Below, in pieces: positions 24,984-35,927 of a DNA stretch of 40,185 bases. The notes under the pieces were generated by a model. It made no database searches. It was not told the origin of the DNA and was given only the letters and a program-made list of their open reading frames with translations. This stretch comes from an uncultured Bacteroidales bacterium (lineage in GTDB: Bacteria; Bacteroidota; Bacteroidia; Bacteroidales; Muribaculaceae). Every line of letters begins with the position of its first letter. Position 1 is the first letter of the stretch. Made by a program: the position numbers and the translations under genes. The stretch lies in NCBI GenBank assembly GCA_947072905.1, contig CAMTKF010000022.1:1-40185 (forward strand), in the 5' to 3' direction.

Positions 24984-25101
24984 GTCTAATTTATCGGGTG
25001 CAAAGGTCGAAAAAAAACGCCAAATATGCAAGCTTATTTAAACTAATTTTAAATAAGTGTGCCCGCAAACTTAACGCAGATTTATTCATGCTGTTAAACA
25101 G

Positions 25102-25128
25102 CAAGAGCCGCACAGTGGGCGGCTCTTG
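25102..25128 (-). terminator. Hairpin after rprY
   Basis: CAAGAGCCGC (25102-25111) pairs with GCGGCTCTTG (25119-25128) around a seven-base loop, 28 bases past the rprY stop. A small palindrome CTGTTAAACAG (25091-25101) sits next to it. No long U-tract follows. Confidence 0.55.
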
Positions 25129-25155
25129 ATATTGGATGGGTAAATGGGAGCTTTA

Positions 25156-25863
<708 letters not shown>

Positions 25864-25868
25864 AATTA

Positions 25869-27398
25869 TCAGTTTTTAGAGAGTGGGAGTAATATTATAA
25901 ATTTTGTTCCTATATTTAATTCGCTTTCGCAGGTGATGGTGCCACCGAGTTCGGTAACCATCTTCTTGACGTATGCCAGTCCGAGTCCGAATCCTTTTAC
26001 GTCGTGGCGGTTGCCGGTAGATACTCGGTAGAATTTGTCAAAAATCTTTTTCACATCATCGCGTCGTATTCCTATACCGTTGTCGGTGATTGTAATTTCG
26101 AGTTGGTCGTTTGGAAGGTCGCGCGAGCCTACTATCAGTTGCAGCGGACGTTCTTCAGAGCGGTATTTGACGGCGTTGTCGAGCAGATTGAAAATTACGT
26201 TTGTGAAGTGCATTTCGTCTACATCGACAAGTGCGTTCATAGCGTCGAGATTGGCAATGATGTGGCCGCCATACTTCTCTACCTTTAGCTTGAACGTATT
26301 CACGATGTTGTAAACAACCAAGTTGGCGTCGATTTCTTCAATCTTGAGTGTGGCCTTCTGGCGGTCGAACAGCGACATCTGCAGTACCTTCTCCACCTGG
26401 AAGCGCAGGCGCTTGGTCTCGTCGTTGATTACCTGAGATATCTGCTGGAGCATGGCCGGCGACTTGCGTATGTCGGGGTCGTTGAGCATCTGCCCTGCAA
26501 GCGAGATTCCCGAGATAGGGGTCTTGAACTCGTGAGTCATGTTGTTGATAAAGTCGTTTTTCATCTCGGTGAGCTTCTTCTGTCGGAATGCCACGATGAT
26601 GGTATAAACGAAGATAATCAACAATATGAAAGTGAAGGCAAAAGCCGGCACCATGAACGATATTGACTTGAATATGAAGTCTTTCATGGTGGGAAAGTAA
26701 ACTTTAAGGAAGTATAGTTGCGAGGACGGGTCGCGCGGGAAAAGTGTCTGCGAGAAAGCGCTTTCCTTATCAGAATCCTGCCTGAACCCCTCAGAGCGGT
26801 ATTGCACCACGCCCGAACGGTTGACCACAGCGTACTCAAACGGAGCGTCGATGCCCAAGGTGTCGAGCTGGGCACGCAGGTATTTGCGCACCAAGGCCGA
26901 GTCGGCTCGTTCGCTTATGGGACGGTCTGAGGCGGTGGCTATGATGTTGAGGATAACATCGTCGAGCACTCCGCGCTGATACAGGAAGTGGTCGCGGTAT
27001 ACATCCTGCATTTTTCTGAAATGCTGGCTCATGAGCGGGCCGCCGGTCTGTATTTTTGTGATTTCAGAGGCATCGCCCTTGATGGTAAGGTCGGCCTGCA
27101 GACCTGTGGATGTGGAGAATGATACCTTGACGCCTTCCTGGCTGGGAAGCGCCGAGCCGGCTCGTTGAGCATATATCGACTGCGATTCGATGAGACTCAC
27201 CTGATCTTCGAGGAAGTAGGTTGTCTCGTCCTGTTCGAGCTTCTGTGCAACAGCAAAAAGACTTTGCTTGACGCCTTGCGAGAACTGTTCGTAGCGAATG
27301 CCAACTATATTTTTCATATAAAAAATCTGAATACACAGAAGGCCGATGAAGGTGAACGCCATCAGTACAGTCAGAATCCATATAGTTTGCTTCTTCAT
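25869..27398 (-). CDS. rprX: Membrane sensor histidine kinase RprX
   Basis: A 509-residue kinase. Helices at about residues 7-28 and 246-270 bracket a periplasmic domain of about 215 residues. No HAMP domain is obvious. The H box is NNMTHEFKTP with H289, followed by the N box (NLLDNAVKYR), G1 (DNGIGIRRDD), F box (FDKFYRV) and G2 (GFGLGL). The fit to RprX of B. fragilis, named for its influence on a tetracycline-related phenotype, is good in architecture and gene order. The signal is unknown. The 290-base A+T-rich gap upstream shows no clear -7 box on this strand. Confidence 0.92.
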   Translation of the reverse strand: MKKQTIWILTVLMAFTFIGLLCIQIFYMKNIVGIRYEQFSQGVKQSLFAVAQKLEQDETTYFLEDQVSLIESQSIYAQRAGSALPSQEGVKVSFSTSTGLQADLTIKGDASEITKIQTGGPLMSQHFRKMQDVYRDHFLYQRGVLDDVILNIIATASDRPISERADSALVRKYLRAQLDTLGIDAPFEYAVVNRSGVVQYRSEGFRQDSDKESAFSQTLFPRDPSSQLYFLKVYFPTMKDFIFKSISFMVPAFAFTFILLIIFVYTIIVAFRQKKLTEMKNDFINNMTHEFKTPISGISLAGQMLNDPDIRKSPAMLQQISQVINDETKRLRFQVEKVLQMSLFDRQKATLKIEEIDANLVVYNIVNTFKLKVEKYGGHIIANLDAMNALVDVDEMHFTNVIFNLLDNAVKYRSEERPLQLIVGSRDLPNDQLEITITDNGIGIRRDDVKKIFDKFYRVSTGNRHDVKGFGLGLAYVKKMVTELGGTITCESELNIGTKFIILLPLSKN

Positions 27399-27661
27399 AT
27401 TATTTTATAGTGCCGGAGACCGGCGATAGACTTTTTCTTTATCTAATTTAACAATTGAAACGAATTAATGTTTGCATTTTTTTACTTAACATAAATTTTT
27501 TAAATGCTATGCCAAGAAAAGAAGATGCTGAAAAATTAATCCATTAACATTTAAATGCAAATTTAACTAAAAATATTTTCCATCCAAAATTAGATGTTAA
27601 AATTTTGCCCTAAATTAGAAAATTATAGTCAAAACAGATTACTTTTAACATATTTTTGATG

Positions 27662-27669
27662 TAACTTTG
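27662..27669 (+). promoter_or_regulatory. -7 box of the CBM9-like gene
   Basis: TAACTTTG is an exact match, with a start near 27675 and a leader of about 15 bases. The gap 27399-27689 shared with rprX is strongly A+T-rich and holds nothing else recognisable. Confidence 0.65.
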
Positions 27670-27689
27670 CGATATATCTGATATTATCT

Positions 27690-28346
27690 ATGGAAAAAAC
27701 TACACTTTCAACATTACGCGTCAGAAGGTTGGAGGGCCGTCCCGACGCAAAGCAGCTCACCTCGATCCTCGATGCCTGCGGGGCAGAGTGGCATGAGATT
27801 GATAAGGTCAACTGGTCTGCGAAATTTCCATACAGCCCAAAGGTGCAGTTCCGCATAGCTCACTGCGGCGATGCCCTGGCACTGCAATACAGATGCTCAG
27901 AGCGGTGTGTGAGGGCTGTGGCAGACGACAACGGTGCCATCTGGCAGGATTCGTGTGTTGAGTTTTTTGTGAGTTTCGACAATCACATATATTATAATGT
28001 GGAATTCAATTGTGCAGGCCGCATGCTGATAGGAGGAGGGCATGAGCGCAAGGGACGCCAACGCGCAACGCCCGACATTCTTGCATTGGTGGAGCGCCAT
28101 GCTGCGTTTGACGGCCATTTCGACAACAGAACGGCTCCCGAAGAGTGGGAGCTATCGGTTGTTATACCGATGAAGGCGTTCTTTCTCAACGATATCAAGG
28201 ATGTGAGCGGCAGCGAGGCGCGTGCCAATTTCTACAAATGCGGCGATCTCACTGAAGTTCCTCACTACCTGTCATGGGCGCCGGTCGACACTGAAGCCCC
28301 GGCATTCCACACCCCGGCGTGCTTCGGCCACCTGATTTTTGAATGA
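27690..28346 (+). CDS. CBM9-like (carbohydrate-binding family 9-like) protein
   Basis: A 218-residue single-domain protein. The beta-sandwich pattern of the CBM9-like/DOMON group is visible: KVQFRIAHCGDALALQYRC, the acidic turn DSCVEFFVSFDNHIYYNVEFN, WELSVVIPMKAF and the closing APAFHTPACFGHLIFE. There is no signal peptide, so it is cytoplasmic, which is usual for the Bacteroidetes members of this group. Binding of a sugar or of a modified cell-surface glycan precursor is possible; no substrate is known. It has its own promoter and a terminator shared with groSL. Confidence 0.8.
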   Translation: MEKTTLSTLRVRRLEGRPDAKQLTSILDACGAEWHEIDKVNWSAKFPYSPKVQFRIAHCGDALALQYRCSERCVRAVADDNGAIWQDSCVEFFVSFDNHIYYNVEFNCAGRMLIGGGHERKGRQRATPDILALVERHAAFDGHFDNRTAPEEWELSVVIPMKAFFLNDIKDVSGSEARANFYKCGDLTEVPHYLSWAPVDTEAPAFHTPACFGHLIFE

Positions 28347-28352
28347 CTGTAA

Positions 28353-28404
28353 TATATAATAAAATCGTCTCCGCTGTATGTGACGGAGGCGATTTTATTA
28401 TATA
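28353..28404. terminator. Bidirectional terminator between CBM9-like gene and groL
   Basis: A 21-bp stem (28353-28373 with 28384-28404, one G-U pair) with a ten-base loop. The outer part of the stem is A/T-only, giving T-rich 3' ends on both strands. It separates two convergent genes. Confidence 0.85.
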
Positions 28405-28436
28405 GGTAATTTAAGAATAAGCTTGATGAAGTGGAA

Positions 28437-30074
<1,638 letters not shown>

Positions 30075-30102
30075 TTATTTATCTTAACTATTATAATATA
30101 TA

Positions 30103-30375
30103 TTATTCAACGACAGCCATCACTTCGTTCTGGCGCATGATAAGCATTTTTTCGCCGTTTACATCGAGTTCAGTGCCTGCGTATTTGCCATAGAGGACTT
30201 CATCGCCGGCCTTGAGTACCATTTCTTCGTCTTTTGAGCCGCAACCAACGGCCATAACGATGCCGCGCATGGGCTTTTCTTTAGCTGTATCGGGAATGAT
30301 GATGCCTGAAGCTGTTACTTCTTCGGCTGCTTTGGGCTGAACGAGAACCCTGTCGGCAAGAGGTTTAATAGTCAT
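30103..30375 (-). CDS. groS: 10-kDa chaperonin GroES
   Basis: A 90-residue co-chaperonin: IKPLADRVLVQPKAAEE at the start, GGIIIPDTAKEKP-like ASGIIIPDTAKEKPMRGIV mobile loop, and GDEVLYGKYAGTEL near the end. It caps the GroEL chamber. It leads the groSL operon. No CIRCE (HrcA) inverted repeat is present in the leader, as expected for Bacteroidetes; a perfect 13-base palindrome is present instead. Confidence 0.98.
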   Translation of the reverse strand: MTIKPLADRVLVQPKAAEEVTASGIIIPDTAKEKPMRGIVMAVGCGSKDEEMVLKAGDEVLYGKYAGTELDVNGEKMLIMRQNEVMAVVE

Positions 30376-30425
30376 AGTTGTATGTAGTTTTATGTGTTGA
30401 GCATTTAAAATCTGTAAGTCAATTC

Positions 30426-30441
30426 AGCACAAGTTGTGCCA
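30426..30441 (-). promoter_or_regulatory. Palindrome / sigma-54-like element in the groS leader
   Basis: On the minus strand TGGCAC-N5-GTGCT has the GG-N10-GC spacing of sigma-54 promoters, with one mismatch at the -12 box. It also forms the 13-base palindrome GCACAAGTTGTGC (30427-30439). It lies about 50 bases upstream of the groS ATG. It may be an operator, an extra promoter or chance. Confidence 0.3.
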
Positions 30442-30491
30442 AAAATGGAAAAACTGCCAAAATGTCCACTTTTTATTATAAATTCAATAAC

Positions 30492-30499
30492 CAAAGGTA
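30492..30499 (-). promoter_or_regulatory. -7 box of groSL
   Basis: TACCTTTG on the minus strand matches TAnnTTTG. The start near 30486 gives a leader of about 110 bases. The remainder of the 314-base gap holds the rpsU promoter and no gene. Confidence 0.55.
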
Positions 30500-30605
30500 T
30501 AACAATGTGTCGCATTTTTTGTTGCGGAGAACAGCCCGTACATACCCTTATGGTGCCGTTAATGACCGTGAAAAAGGCACAAATGTTAAAAAAGTCACTA
30601 AAAGT

Positions 30606-30636
30606 TTTGTCAATCAAAAAAATATGCGTAATTTTG
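30606..30636 (+). promoter_or_regulatory. Promoter of rpsU-xerC-hpf
   Basis: TTTG (30606-30609), a 19-base gap, then TAATTTTG (30629-30636), an exact consensus promoter. The start near 30642 leaves about 48 bases before rpsU. Confidence 0.8.
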
Positions 30637-30689
30637 CGGCGCTGTTTTCAAGTAAAGGCAGCATTTATAAATAAATCACTAATTAAAAT

Positions 30690-30881
30690 ATGATCATTGT
30701 ACAAGTAAAAGAAGGCGAAACAATCGAACGCGCTCTCAAGAAGTTCAAACGTAAGTTTGAAAAAACCGGCATTGTAAAAGAACTCCGCAGCCGTCAGGCT
30801 TTCCAGAAGCCCTCAGTCACCAACCGCAAGAAGATGATGAAGGCTATTTACGTGCAGCAACTTCGCGCTACCGAAGAATAA
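30690..30881 (+). CDS. rpsU: 30S ribosomal protein S21
   Basis: A 63-residue basic protein with the S21 pattern (VKEGETIERALKKFKRKFEKTGIVKELRSRQAF). S21 lies near the anti-Shine-Dalgarno end of 16S rRNA. In Bacteroidetes, bS21 takes part in hiding that end from mRNA, which fits the near absence of Shine-Dalgarno sequences in this window. xerC and hpf follow on the same strand. Confidence 0.97.
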   Translation: MIIVQVKEGETIERALKKFKRKFEKTGIVKELRSRQAFQKPSVTNRKKMMKAIYVQQLRATEE

Positions 30882-31035
30882 CCGTATTATCAACCATAAA
30901 CCCTTGGAAGGAGGTTGTAAATTATAGGAAAATTTTCTTCGGAGATAAAATTTCCCCGATTTTATTTGGAAATATAGAGAAAGTTAGCTAAATTCGCCAT
31001 TGGAGACAGCATAAAAGCTGTTGATTACCTCTGGA

Positions 31036-31929
31036 ATGAATAAGCTATACGACTCATTTCTAACATATATACGGTGTGAGCTGAATGAATCGGCTCACAC
31101 CGTTGCGTCATATAGCTACGACCTGCGCCAATGGGAAGAATTTACAGCCGAGGCCTTCGGGCCGAGCTTCGACCCCACGCAGGTGGTGGTGAATGACATA
31201 AGACAATGGGTTGCTTATCTGTCGACACAAGGACGCTCGGCGCGCACCATCCGTCGTAAGGTGCAGACCCTGCGGGCGCTATATCATTATCTGATGAAGC
31301 GCGGAAAGATTGACAACAATCCGGCGCAGGATCTGTCAACAGCCAAGCTGCATAAAACGCTGCCAAGGGTGATACGCCCAGAGGATATAAAAAAACTTCT
31401 CGATTCGCCTTTTGACAAAGCGGATTTTATCGAAACACGCAACCGCCTGATTATTCTCATGTTGTATTCTACCGGAATGAGAGCTTCGGAACTTACAGGG
31501 CTACTCGACATAAATGTTGATACAAATTCGTGCGAACTAAAAGTGCTCGGTAAGCGTAATAAAGAACGAATGATACCCTTTGGCAATGAACTCTGCAATA
31601 TGATAAGTTTATACCGCACACTACGACCTGCCGCTTCCGGTCCACAGTTTTTTGTAGAACCGGGCGGAGTCGCCATCACTTATCCTCACCTCAACAATAT
31701 AGTGAAAGGTGAGCTTATCGGCAGGGTGCGGGCTTCAAAGAATACCGCGCATGCCCTGCGCCATTCGTTTGCCACCGACATGCTTAATGCCGGAGCCGAA
31801 ATAACGGCTGTACAGCAACTGATGGGACATGCCTCACTGGCAGCAACACAAATCTACACACATCTCTCCTACAGAGAACTCCAACATAATTACCAACTCG
31901 CGCATCCCCGCGCACAAAAGAAAGGATAG
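31036..31929 (+). CDS. xerC: Tyrosine recombinase XerC/XerD
   Basis: A 297-residue recombinase. The N-terminal SAM-like core-binding domain (ESAHTVASYSYDLRQWEEF) is followed by the catalytic domain with R in STGMRASEL, HALRHSFAT (His and Arg), GHASLAATQIYTH (His and the nucleophile Tyr). It resolves chromosome dimers at dif. The chosen ATG gives MNKLYDSF; the codons before it are TTG-led and not conserved. The position between rpsU and hpf marks it as the housekeeping Xer protein, not a transposon integrase. Whether it is the XerC or XerD partner cannot be told with certainty. It ends in TAG. Confidence 0.9.
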   Translation: MNKLYDSFLTYIRCELNESAHTVASYSYDLRQWEEFTAEAFGPSFDPTQVVVNDIRQWVAYLSTQGRSARTIRRKVQTLRALYHYLMKRGKIDNNPAQDLSTAKLHKTLPRVIRPEDIKKLLDSPFDKADFIETRNRLIILMLYSTGMRASELTGLLDINVDTNSCELKVLGKRNKERMIPFGNELCNMISLYRTLRPAASGPQFFVEPGGVAITYPHLNNIVKGELIGRVRASKNTAHALRHSFATDMLNAGAEITAVQQLMGHASLAATQIYTHLSYRELQHNYQLAHPRAQKKG

Positions 31930-31932
31930 ATT

Positions 31933-32217
31933 ATGGACGTACGTATTCAAGCAATCCATTTTGACGCAACCGAAAAACTCGTCGCCTTTATCAACAAGAA
32001 AACAGAACGACTCGCACGCCACTTCCCGGCTATCACTGCCGCTGATGTCGCACTCAAGGTAGTTAAGCCCGAAACAGCGATGAATAAAAACGTAATAATC
32101 AAGATAACCGTGCCACAGCAGGAAGAACTCGTGGCCGACAAGACTGCCGATACTTTCGAAGAAGCCGTAGACAACGCTCTCGAAGCACTCGAACGCCAGC
32201 TCGAAAAACGCAAATAA
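31933..32217 (+). CDS. hpf: Ribosome hibernation factor HPF/RaiA (short form)
   Basis: A 94-residue single-domain member of the YfiA/HPF family: MDVRIQAIHFDATEKLVAFINKKTERLARHF, then KVVKPETAMNKNVIIKITVP and TADTFEEAVDNALEALERQLEK. It binds the decoding centre and stores ribosomes in stationary phase. Its ATG is three bases after the xerC stop, so the two are coupled. The operon ends at a strong terminator. Confidence 0.94.
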   Translation: MDVRIQAIHFDATEKLVAFINKKTERLARHFPAITAADVALKVVKPETAMNKNVIIKITVPQQEELVADKTADTFEEAVDNALEALERQLEKRK

Positions 32218-32243
32218 ACAAGCTATAAATAACAACGACACAT

Positions 32244-32286
32244 ACTCCGGGATCTCAGAACAACTCTGAAGACCCGGAGTTTTTTG
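32244..32286 (+). terminator. Terminator of rpsU-xerC-hpf
   Basis: ACTCCGGG (32244-32251) pairs with CCCGGAGT (32273-32280), with TCTCAGA/TCTGAAGA partly paired inside. A run of seven T follows. Confidence 0.85.
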
Positions 32287-32342
32287 TGTGCGCCAATTCA
32301 AGAAATTTGCGCGATACAGGTATTTTGTTATGGAAAAATTAC

Positions 32343-32350
32343 TAATTTTG
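32343..32350 (+). promoter_or_regulatory. -7 box of the M50-nitroreductase pair
   Basis: TAATTTTG is an exact match, with a TTTG at 32324-32327 at a spacing of 15, shorter than usual. The start near 32356 gives a leader of about 35 bases. Confidence 0.55.
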
Positions 32351-32389
32351 TATTAAAATGGGTCATTGCAGGCTCATTAATACAGAATT

Positions 32390-33520
32390 ATGAAGACATT
32401 GCTTAAGATTTTAGGAGGATTTCTGATTGGAATTATAGCCGGACTTGCCATTGCGGCTGTTATGATAGTGCTGTTTACCGACCAGACATTCTCTGAATTT
32501 ATAGAAAATATGCAATCTACAGCCGGTACCGAGATTTTATTGTCGGCAGCAGTGGCTATGGTATCGTTTTTAATATCGGTTGTAATACTTATCCCCGTTC
32601 ATGAGGCCGGTCACCTTGTATGCGGATTGCTTACGGGATATAAATTCGTATCGTTCAGAATATTCAACCTTACATTTATCAAGGTAAACAATCGCCTGAA
32701 GGTCAAGAAATTTTCAGTGGCCGGCACAGGCGGACAATGCCTTCTGTTGCCACCCGACATTGAGCCGGCCAAAGTGCCGACAGCATGGTATAATGCCGGC
32801 GGTGTGTTGGCAAATATCATAGTTTTGCTGTTGGTGTTGCCACTGTTCACACTCAATATGCACCCGTTCCTTATCGAAGCTCTTTGTATATTTTGCATCA
32901 CTGATGCGATAATCATACTTGCCAACGGTATTCCTATGAAATTAGGCGGAATAAGCAATGACGGATACAACTGCATCTTCCTGAACCGGAATTTGCAGAG
33001 CAAAAAGGCCATGCTTTGTCAGTTAAGATCCAATGCTCTGATACAAGAGGGAGTGCGGCCCAAGGATATGCCTCGCGAATGGTTTGAATATAATGCCCCC
33101 GTTGACTACACTAATCCGCTTGAGGTGTCGATTCCTCTGATGCATGCCTCGCGCCTTGTAGATGAGATGCGTTTTGACGAGGCTAAGGCCGAATTTGAAG
33201 AACTTTACAGTCATAAAGCCGATTTAATAGGCTTGTATGTCAATGAAATAGCATGCGAGCTGGCTTTCTGTGCTATGGTCATGGGCGACAAAGAACGTGC
33301 CGTGGAACTGCTTGACTCCAAATTGAGAAAATATATTGACACTTACAGCAAAACCATGTCGGGCAAACAAAGACTGCTGTGTGCTATCTCGCTGTATCTC
33401 GATAATGACAAGGCCAAGGCCGCTGAAATATATAAAAATCTTGTAGATTCGCAGGCCGGATACCTGCTGCAGGGAGAAGTGAAAAGCGACCTTGCCATAA
33501 TGAAAGAAATACTAAAATGA
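32390..33520 (+). CDS. M50-like intramembrane zinc metalloprotease with cytosolic C-terminal domain
   Basis: A 376-residue protein. Helices at about 8-29 and 50-70 lead into the zinc motif HEAGH (71-75) in IPVHEAGHLVCGLL, followed by a GTGGQCLL segment (112-119), further helices at about 137-153 and 160-179, and a second metal-ligand motif (GGISNDGYN, D191). This is the layout of site-2-protease-like M50 members. After residue 200 comes a soluble, helical, TPR-like region (DEMRFDEAKAEFEELY; CAMVMGDKERAVELLDSKL). Known M50 enzymes release membrane-bound regulators or trim peptide signals. Its stop overlaps the nitroreductase start (ATGA), so the two proteins are made together. The substrate is unknown. 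Confidence 0.78.
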   Translation: MKTLLKILGGFLIGIIAGLAIAAVMIVLFTDQTFSEFIENMQSTAGTEILLSAAVAMVSFLISVVILIPVHEAGHLVCGLLTGYKFVSFRIFNLTFIKVNNRLKVKKFSVAGTGGQCLLLPPDIEPAKVPTAWYNAGGVLANIIVLLLVLPLFTLNMHPFLIEALCIFCITDAIIILANGIPMKLGGISNDGYNCIFLNRNLQSKKAMLCQLRSNALIQEGVRPKDMPREWFEYNAPVDYTNPLEVSIPLMHASRLVDEMRFDEAKAEFEELYSHKADLIGLYVNEIACELAFCAMVMGDKERAVELLDSKLRKYIDTYSKTMSGKQRLLCAISLYLDNDKAKAAEIYKNLVDSQAGYLLQGEVKSDLAIMKEILK

Positions 33521-34134
33521 ATCAGAACAAAGACTTATTTGACCTCGTAGCCGGATTATTGAAGAAAGACCGCAGCTACAGACGTTTTGATAATTCAGTG
33601 CAGATAGACTGTGAAACCCTGCGCCGGTTGGTGGCGCTTACCCGCTATTGCTCATCCGGCCGAAATCTGCAACCGCTCAAGTACCGCATTGTGCCCACTT
33701 CAGAACTGTGTCAATCTATATTTCCCCTGCTCGCATGGGCCGGATATTACAAGGATTGGGCCGGTCCCGCACCACACGAGCGCCCATCGGCATATATCAT
33801 ACAATGCCTTGACACGGAGTTGACATCAGACTGTATGTGCGACGACGGGCTGCATCTGCAGGCTATATCGCTGGGCGCAACGGCTATGGGGCTGGGCGGA
33901 TGTATAATCAAGGCTTTCAATGCCAAGACATTGGCTGATGTGCTTGCGTTGCCACCGACATTAAAGCCGCTCTACGTATATGCTCTGGGTAAACCCGCCG
34001 AGGAGGTGGTAATCACAGACCTACGTCCCGACGGTGATTATAAATACTTCCGCGACAGCACTGACAGGCAGTGTGTGCCCAAACGCGACATCGATGATGT
34101 GATAATCAGCGACATTGTTGAGGGCAGGGGATGA
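33517..34134 (+). CDS. Nitroreductase-family flavoprotein
   Basis: A 205-residue FMN-type nitroreductase fold: RSYRRFDNS near residue 20 (phosphate-binding arginines), CSSGRNLQPLKYR near residue 46 (flavin and substrate side), and GLHLQAISLGATAMGLGGCIIKAF near residues 111-134 with the family's glycine-rich segment. These enzymes reduce nitro groups, quinones or other small acceptors with NAD(P)H. It is translationally coupled to the M50-like protease, an unusual partner for this family. Confidence 0.85.
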   Translation: MNQNKDLFDLVAGLLKKDRSYRRFDNSVQIDCETLRRLVALTRYCSSGRNLQPLKYRIVPTSELCQSIFPLLAWAGYYKDWAGPAPHERPSAYIIQCLDTELTSDCMCDDGLHLQAISLGATAMGLGGCIIKAFNAKTLADVLALPPTLKPLYVYALGKPAEEVVITDLRPDGDYKYFRDSTDRQCVPKRDIDDVIISDIVEGRG

Positions 34135-34204
34135 AAACAGAGCGAATATAAGCGTTTTTTGCCGATTGAGGGTAGGGGAGTGTCCAAAAAAGTTCCTCCG
34201 ACGG

Positions 34205-34234
34205 TTTGAAATCCGGCTTTTTATCGTAAATTTG
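34205..34234 (+). promoter_or_regulatory. Promoter of the C69 peptidase gene
   Basis: TTTG (34205-34208), an 18-base gap, then TAAATTTG (34227-34234). The start near 34240 leaves a leader of about 33 bases. Confidence 0.75.
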
Positions 34235-34272
34235 CATAAAGAACTCATTTTATAAACCATACTGTTATTGCT

Positions 34273-35916
34273 ATGAAATTGAAATACTTATTAGCCGCAG
34301 CCTTCTTCGCTACCGGATGGGCTTACGCCGATGCCTGCACCAGCCTTATAGCCGGTAAGAATGCAACTACCACCGGCTCTACGATGATAACCTACGCGGC
34401 TGATTCCCATACACTCTATGGTGAGTTGTACAACCAACCGGCCGCAGACCATGCCAAGGGTGCGATGCGTCAGGTAATAGACTGGGACTCGCAGCGTCAT
34501 CTGGGCGAGATTCCTGAAGTTGAGCATACATACGCCACTATAGGCAATATGAACGAACATGGACTCACTATAAGCGAGTCGACCTGGGGCGGCCGTCCTG
34601 AGCTTGCCGGCACGGGCATTGTGGACTATGGTTCGCTAATCTACATCACCTTGCAGCGTGCCAAGACCGCACGCGAGGCCATAGATGTAATGACTAATCT
34701 GGTGAAGGACTATGGCTATGCCTCTGAGGGCGAATCGTTCTCGATAGCAGATCCCAATGAAGTGTGGGTCATGGAAATGATAGGTAAAGGCAAGGACGAT
34801 AAGGGCGCCGTATGGGTAGCCCGCCGTGTGCCCGACGACTGCATCAGCGGCCATGCCAATCACTCGCGCATACATACCTTCCCGCTTGACGACCCCAACA
34901 CTCTCTACTCGCCCGATGTAATAGAGTTTGCACGCAAGAAGGGTTATTTCAAGGGCAAAGATAAGGATTTTGACTTCTCAAAGGCTTATGCCGTGACCGA
35001 CTTCGGCGCACTGCGCGGTTGCGACGCCCGAGTGTGGAGCTACTTTAATAAATTCATGCCCAAGGGCGAGGCCGACCGCTGGCTCCCCTGGATAAACGAG
35101 GCCAAGGGCGAGATCATGCCCCTGTGGGTGAAGCCTGCTGCAAAGCTTAGTGCTGACGACCTCAAATGGATGATGCGCGACCACTTTGAAGGTACTCCCT
35201 TCGACATGACAACAGATATAGGTGCGGGTCCATTTAACGTGCCTTACCGCTGGCGCCCAATGGGTTATAAAGTGGACGATAAGGAGTATACCCACGAACG
35301 CGCCATTGCCACCCAGCAGACCGGCTTCTCTTTTGTAGCCGACATGAACGCCAACCGCCACGATGCCATGCGCGGCATCCTGTGGTTTGGTGTGGATGAT
35401 GCCAACACCTGTGTGTATGTGCCTGTATTCAACTCAACTCCCGCAGCTCCCTACGAGCTGGCTCCGGGCAACGGCGACATGTACAACCTGTCGTGGGATG
35501 CTATGTTCTGGGTAAACAATTATGTGGCCAATCAGGCTTATAATCGCTACTCGCAGATGATTGACGATATACGCAAGGTGCAGGGTGCATACGAAAAAGA
35601 ACTCACCGATGCCGTGAATGCCTACGAGAAAACACTTACAAAGGATGTTCCCTACGATGTAGCTCAGTCGCAGCTTGCCAACCTCACCAACTATACTACC
35701 TCCAAGGTGACAAAGGGCTACAAAGAGCTGGGCGACTTTCTGCTGGTTAAGTTCCTCGACGGAAACATCAAGAAGCAGAACGAGGACGGCAGCTTTGCTC
35801 GTACACCCGAAGGTATAGCGGTACAACCACTGTTCGGCGGCTATAATCAGCGCTACTTAGAGTCTATCGCAAAGGAACAGGGCGACAGACTTCAGGTAAA
35901 GGACATCAAGTTCTGA
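34273..35916 (+). CDS. Secreted C69-family dipeptidase
   Basis: A 547-residue exported peptidase. The signal peptide (residues 1-19, ending AYA) is followed at once by ADACTSLIAGK. Cys22 is the expected N-terminal nucleophile, exposed by self-cleavage as in other Ntn hydrolases. Family segments seen: MITYAADSH, ATIGNMNEHGLTISESTWGGR, WVMEMIGKG, HANHSRIHTF, and the C-terminal ANTCVYVPVFNSTPAAPYELAPG. It hydrolyses dipeptides in the periplasm and may feed amino acids to the cell. It ends 11 bases before the GH25 gene, and the two are likely co-expressed. Confidence 0.93.
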   Translation: MKLKYLLAAAFFATGWAYADACTSLIAGKNATTTGSTMITYAADSHTLYGELYNQPAADHAKGAMRQVIDWDSQRHLGEIPEVEHTYATIGNMNEHGLTISESTWGGRPELAGTGIVDYGSLIYITLQRAKTAREAIDVMTNLVKDYGYASEGESFSIADPNEVWVMEMIGKGKDDKGAVWVARRVPDDCISGHANHSRIHTFPLDDPNTLYSPDVIEFARKKGYFKGKDKDFDFSKAYAVTDFGALRGCDARVWSYFNKFMPKGEADRWLPWINEAKGEIMPLWVKPAAKLSADDLKWMMRDHFEGTPFDMTTDIGAGPFNVPYRWRPMGYKVDDKEYTHERAIATQQTGFSFVADMNANRHDAMRGILWFGVDDANTCVYVPVFNSTPAAPYELAPGNGDMYNLSWDAMFWVNNYVANQAYNRYSQMIDDIRKVQGAYEKELTDAVNAYEKTLTKDVPYDVAQSQLANLTNYTTSKVTKGYKELGDFLLVKFLDGNIKKQNEDGSFARTPEGIAVQPLFGGYNQRYLESIAKEQGDRLQVKDIKF

Positions 35917-35927
35917 CATAATTTATT

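Noticed and set aside
30378-30674. A 98-codon frame between groS and rpsU
   Set aside because: It covers the rpsU promoter and the groS leader, has no family features, and would end inside the rpsU leader.
31036-31929. The tyrosine recombinase as a mobile-element integrase
   Set aside because: Its place between rpsU and hpf and its length mark it as the housekeeping Xer protein.
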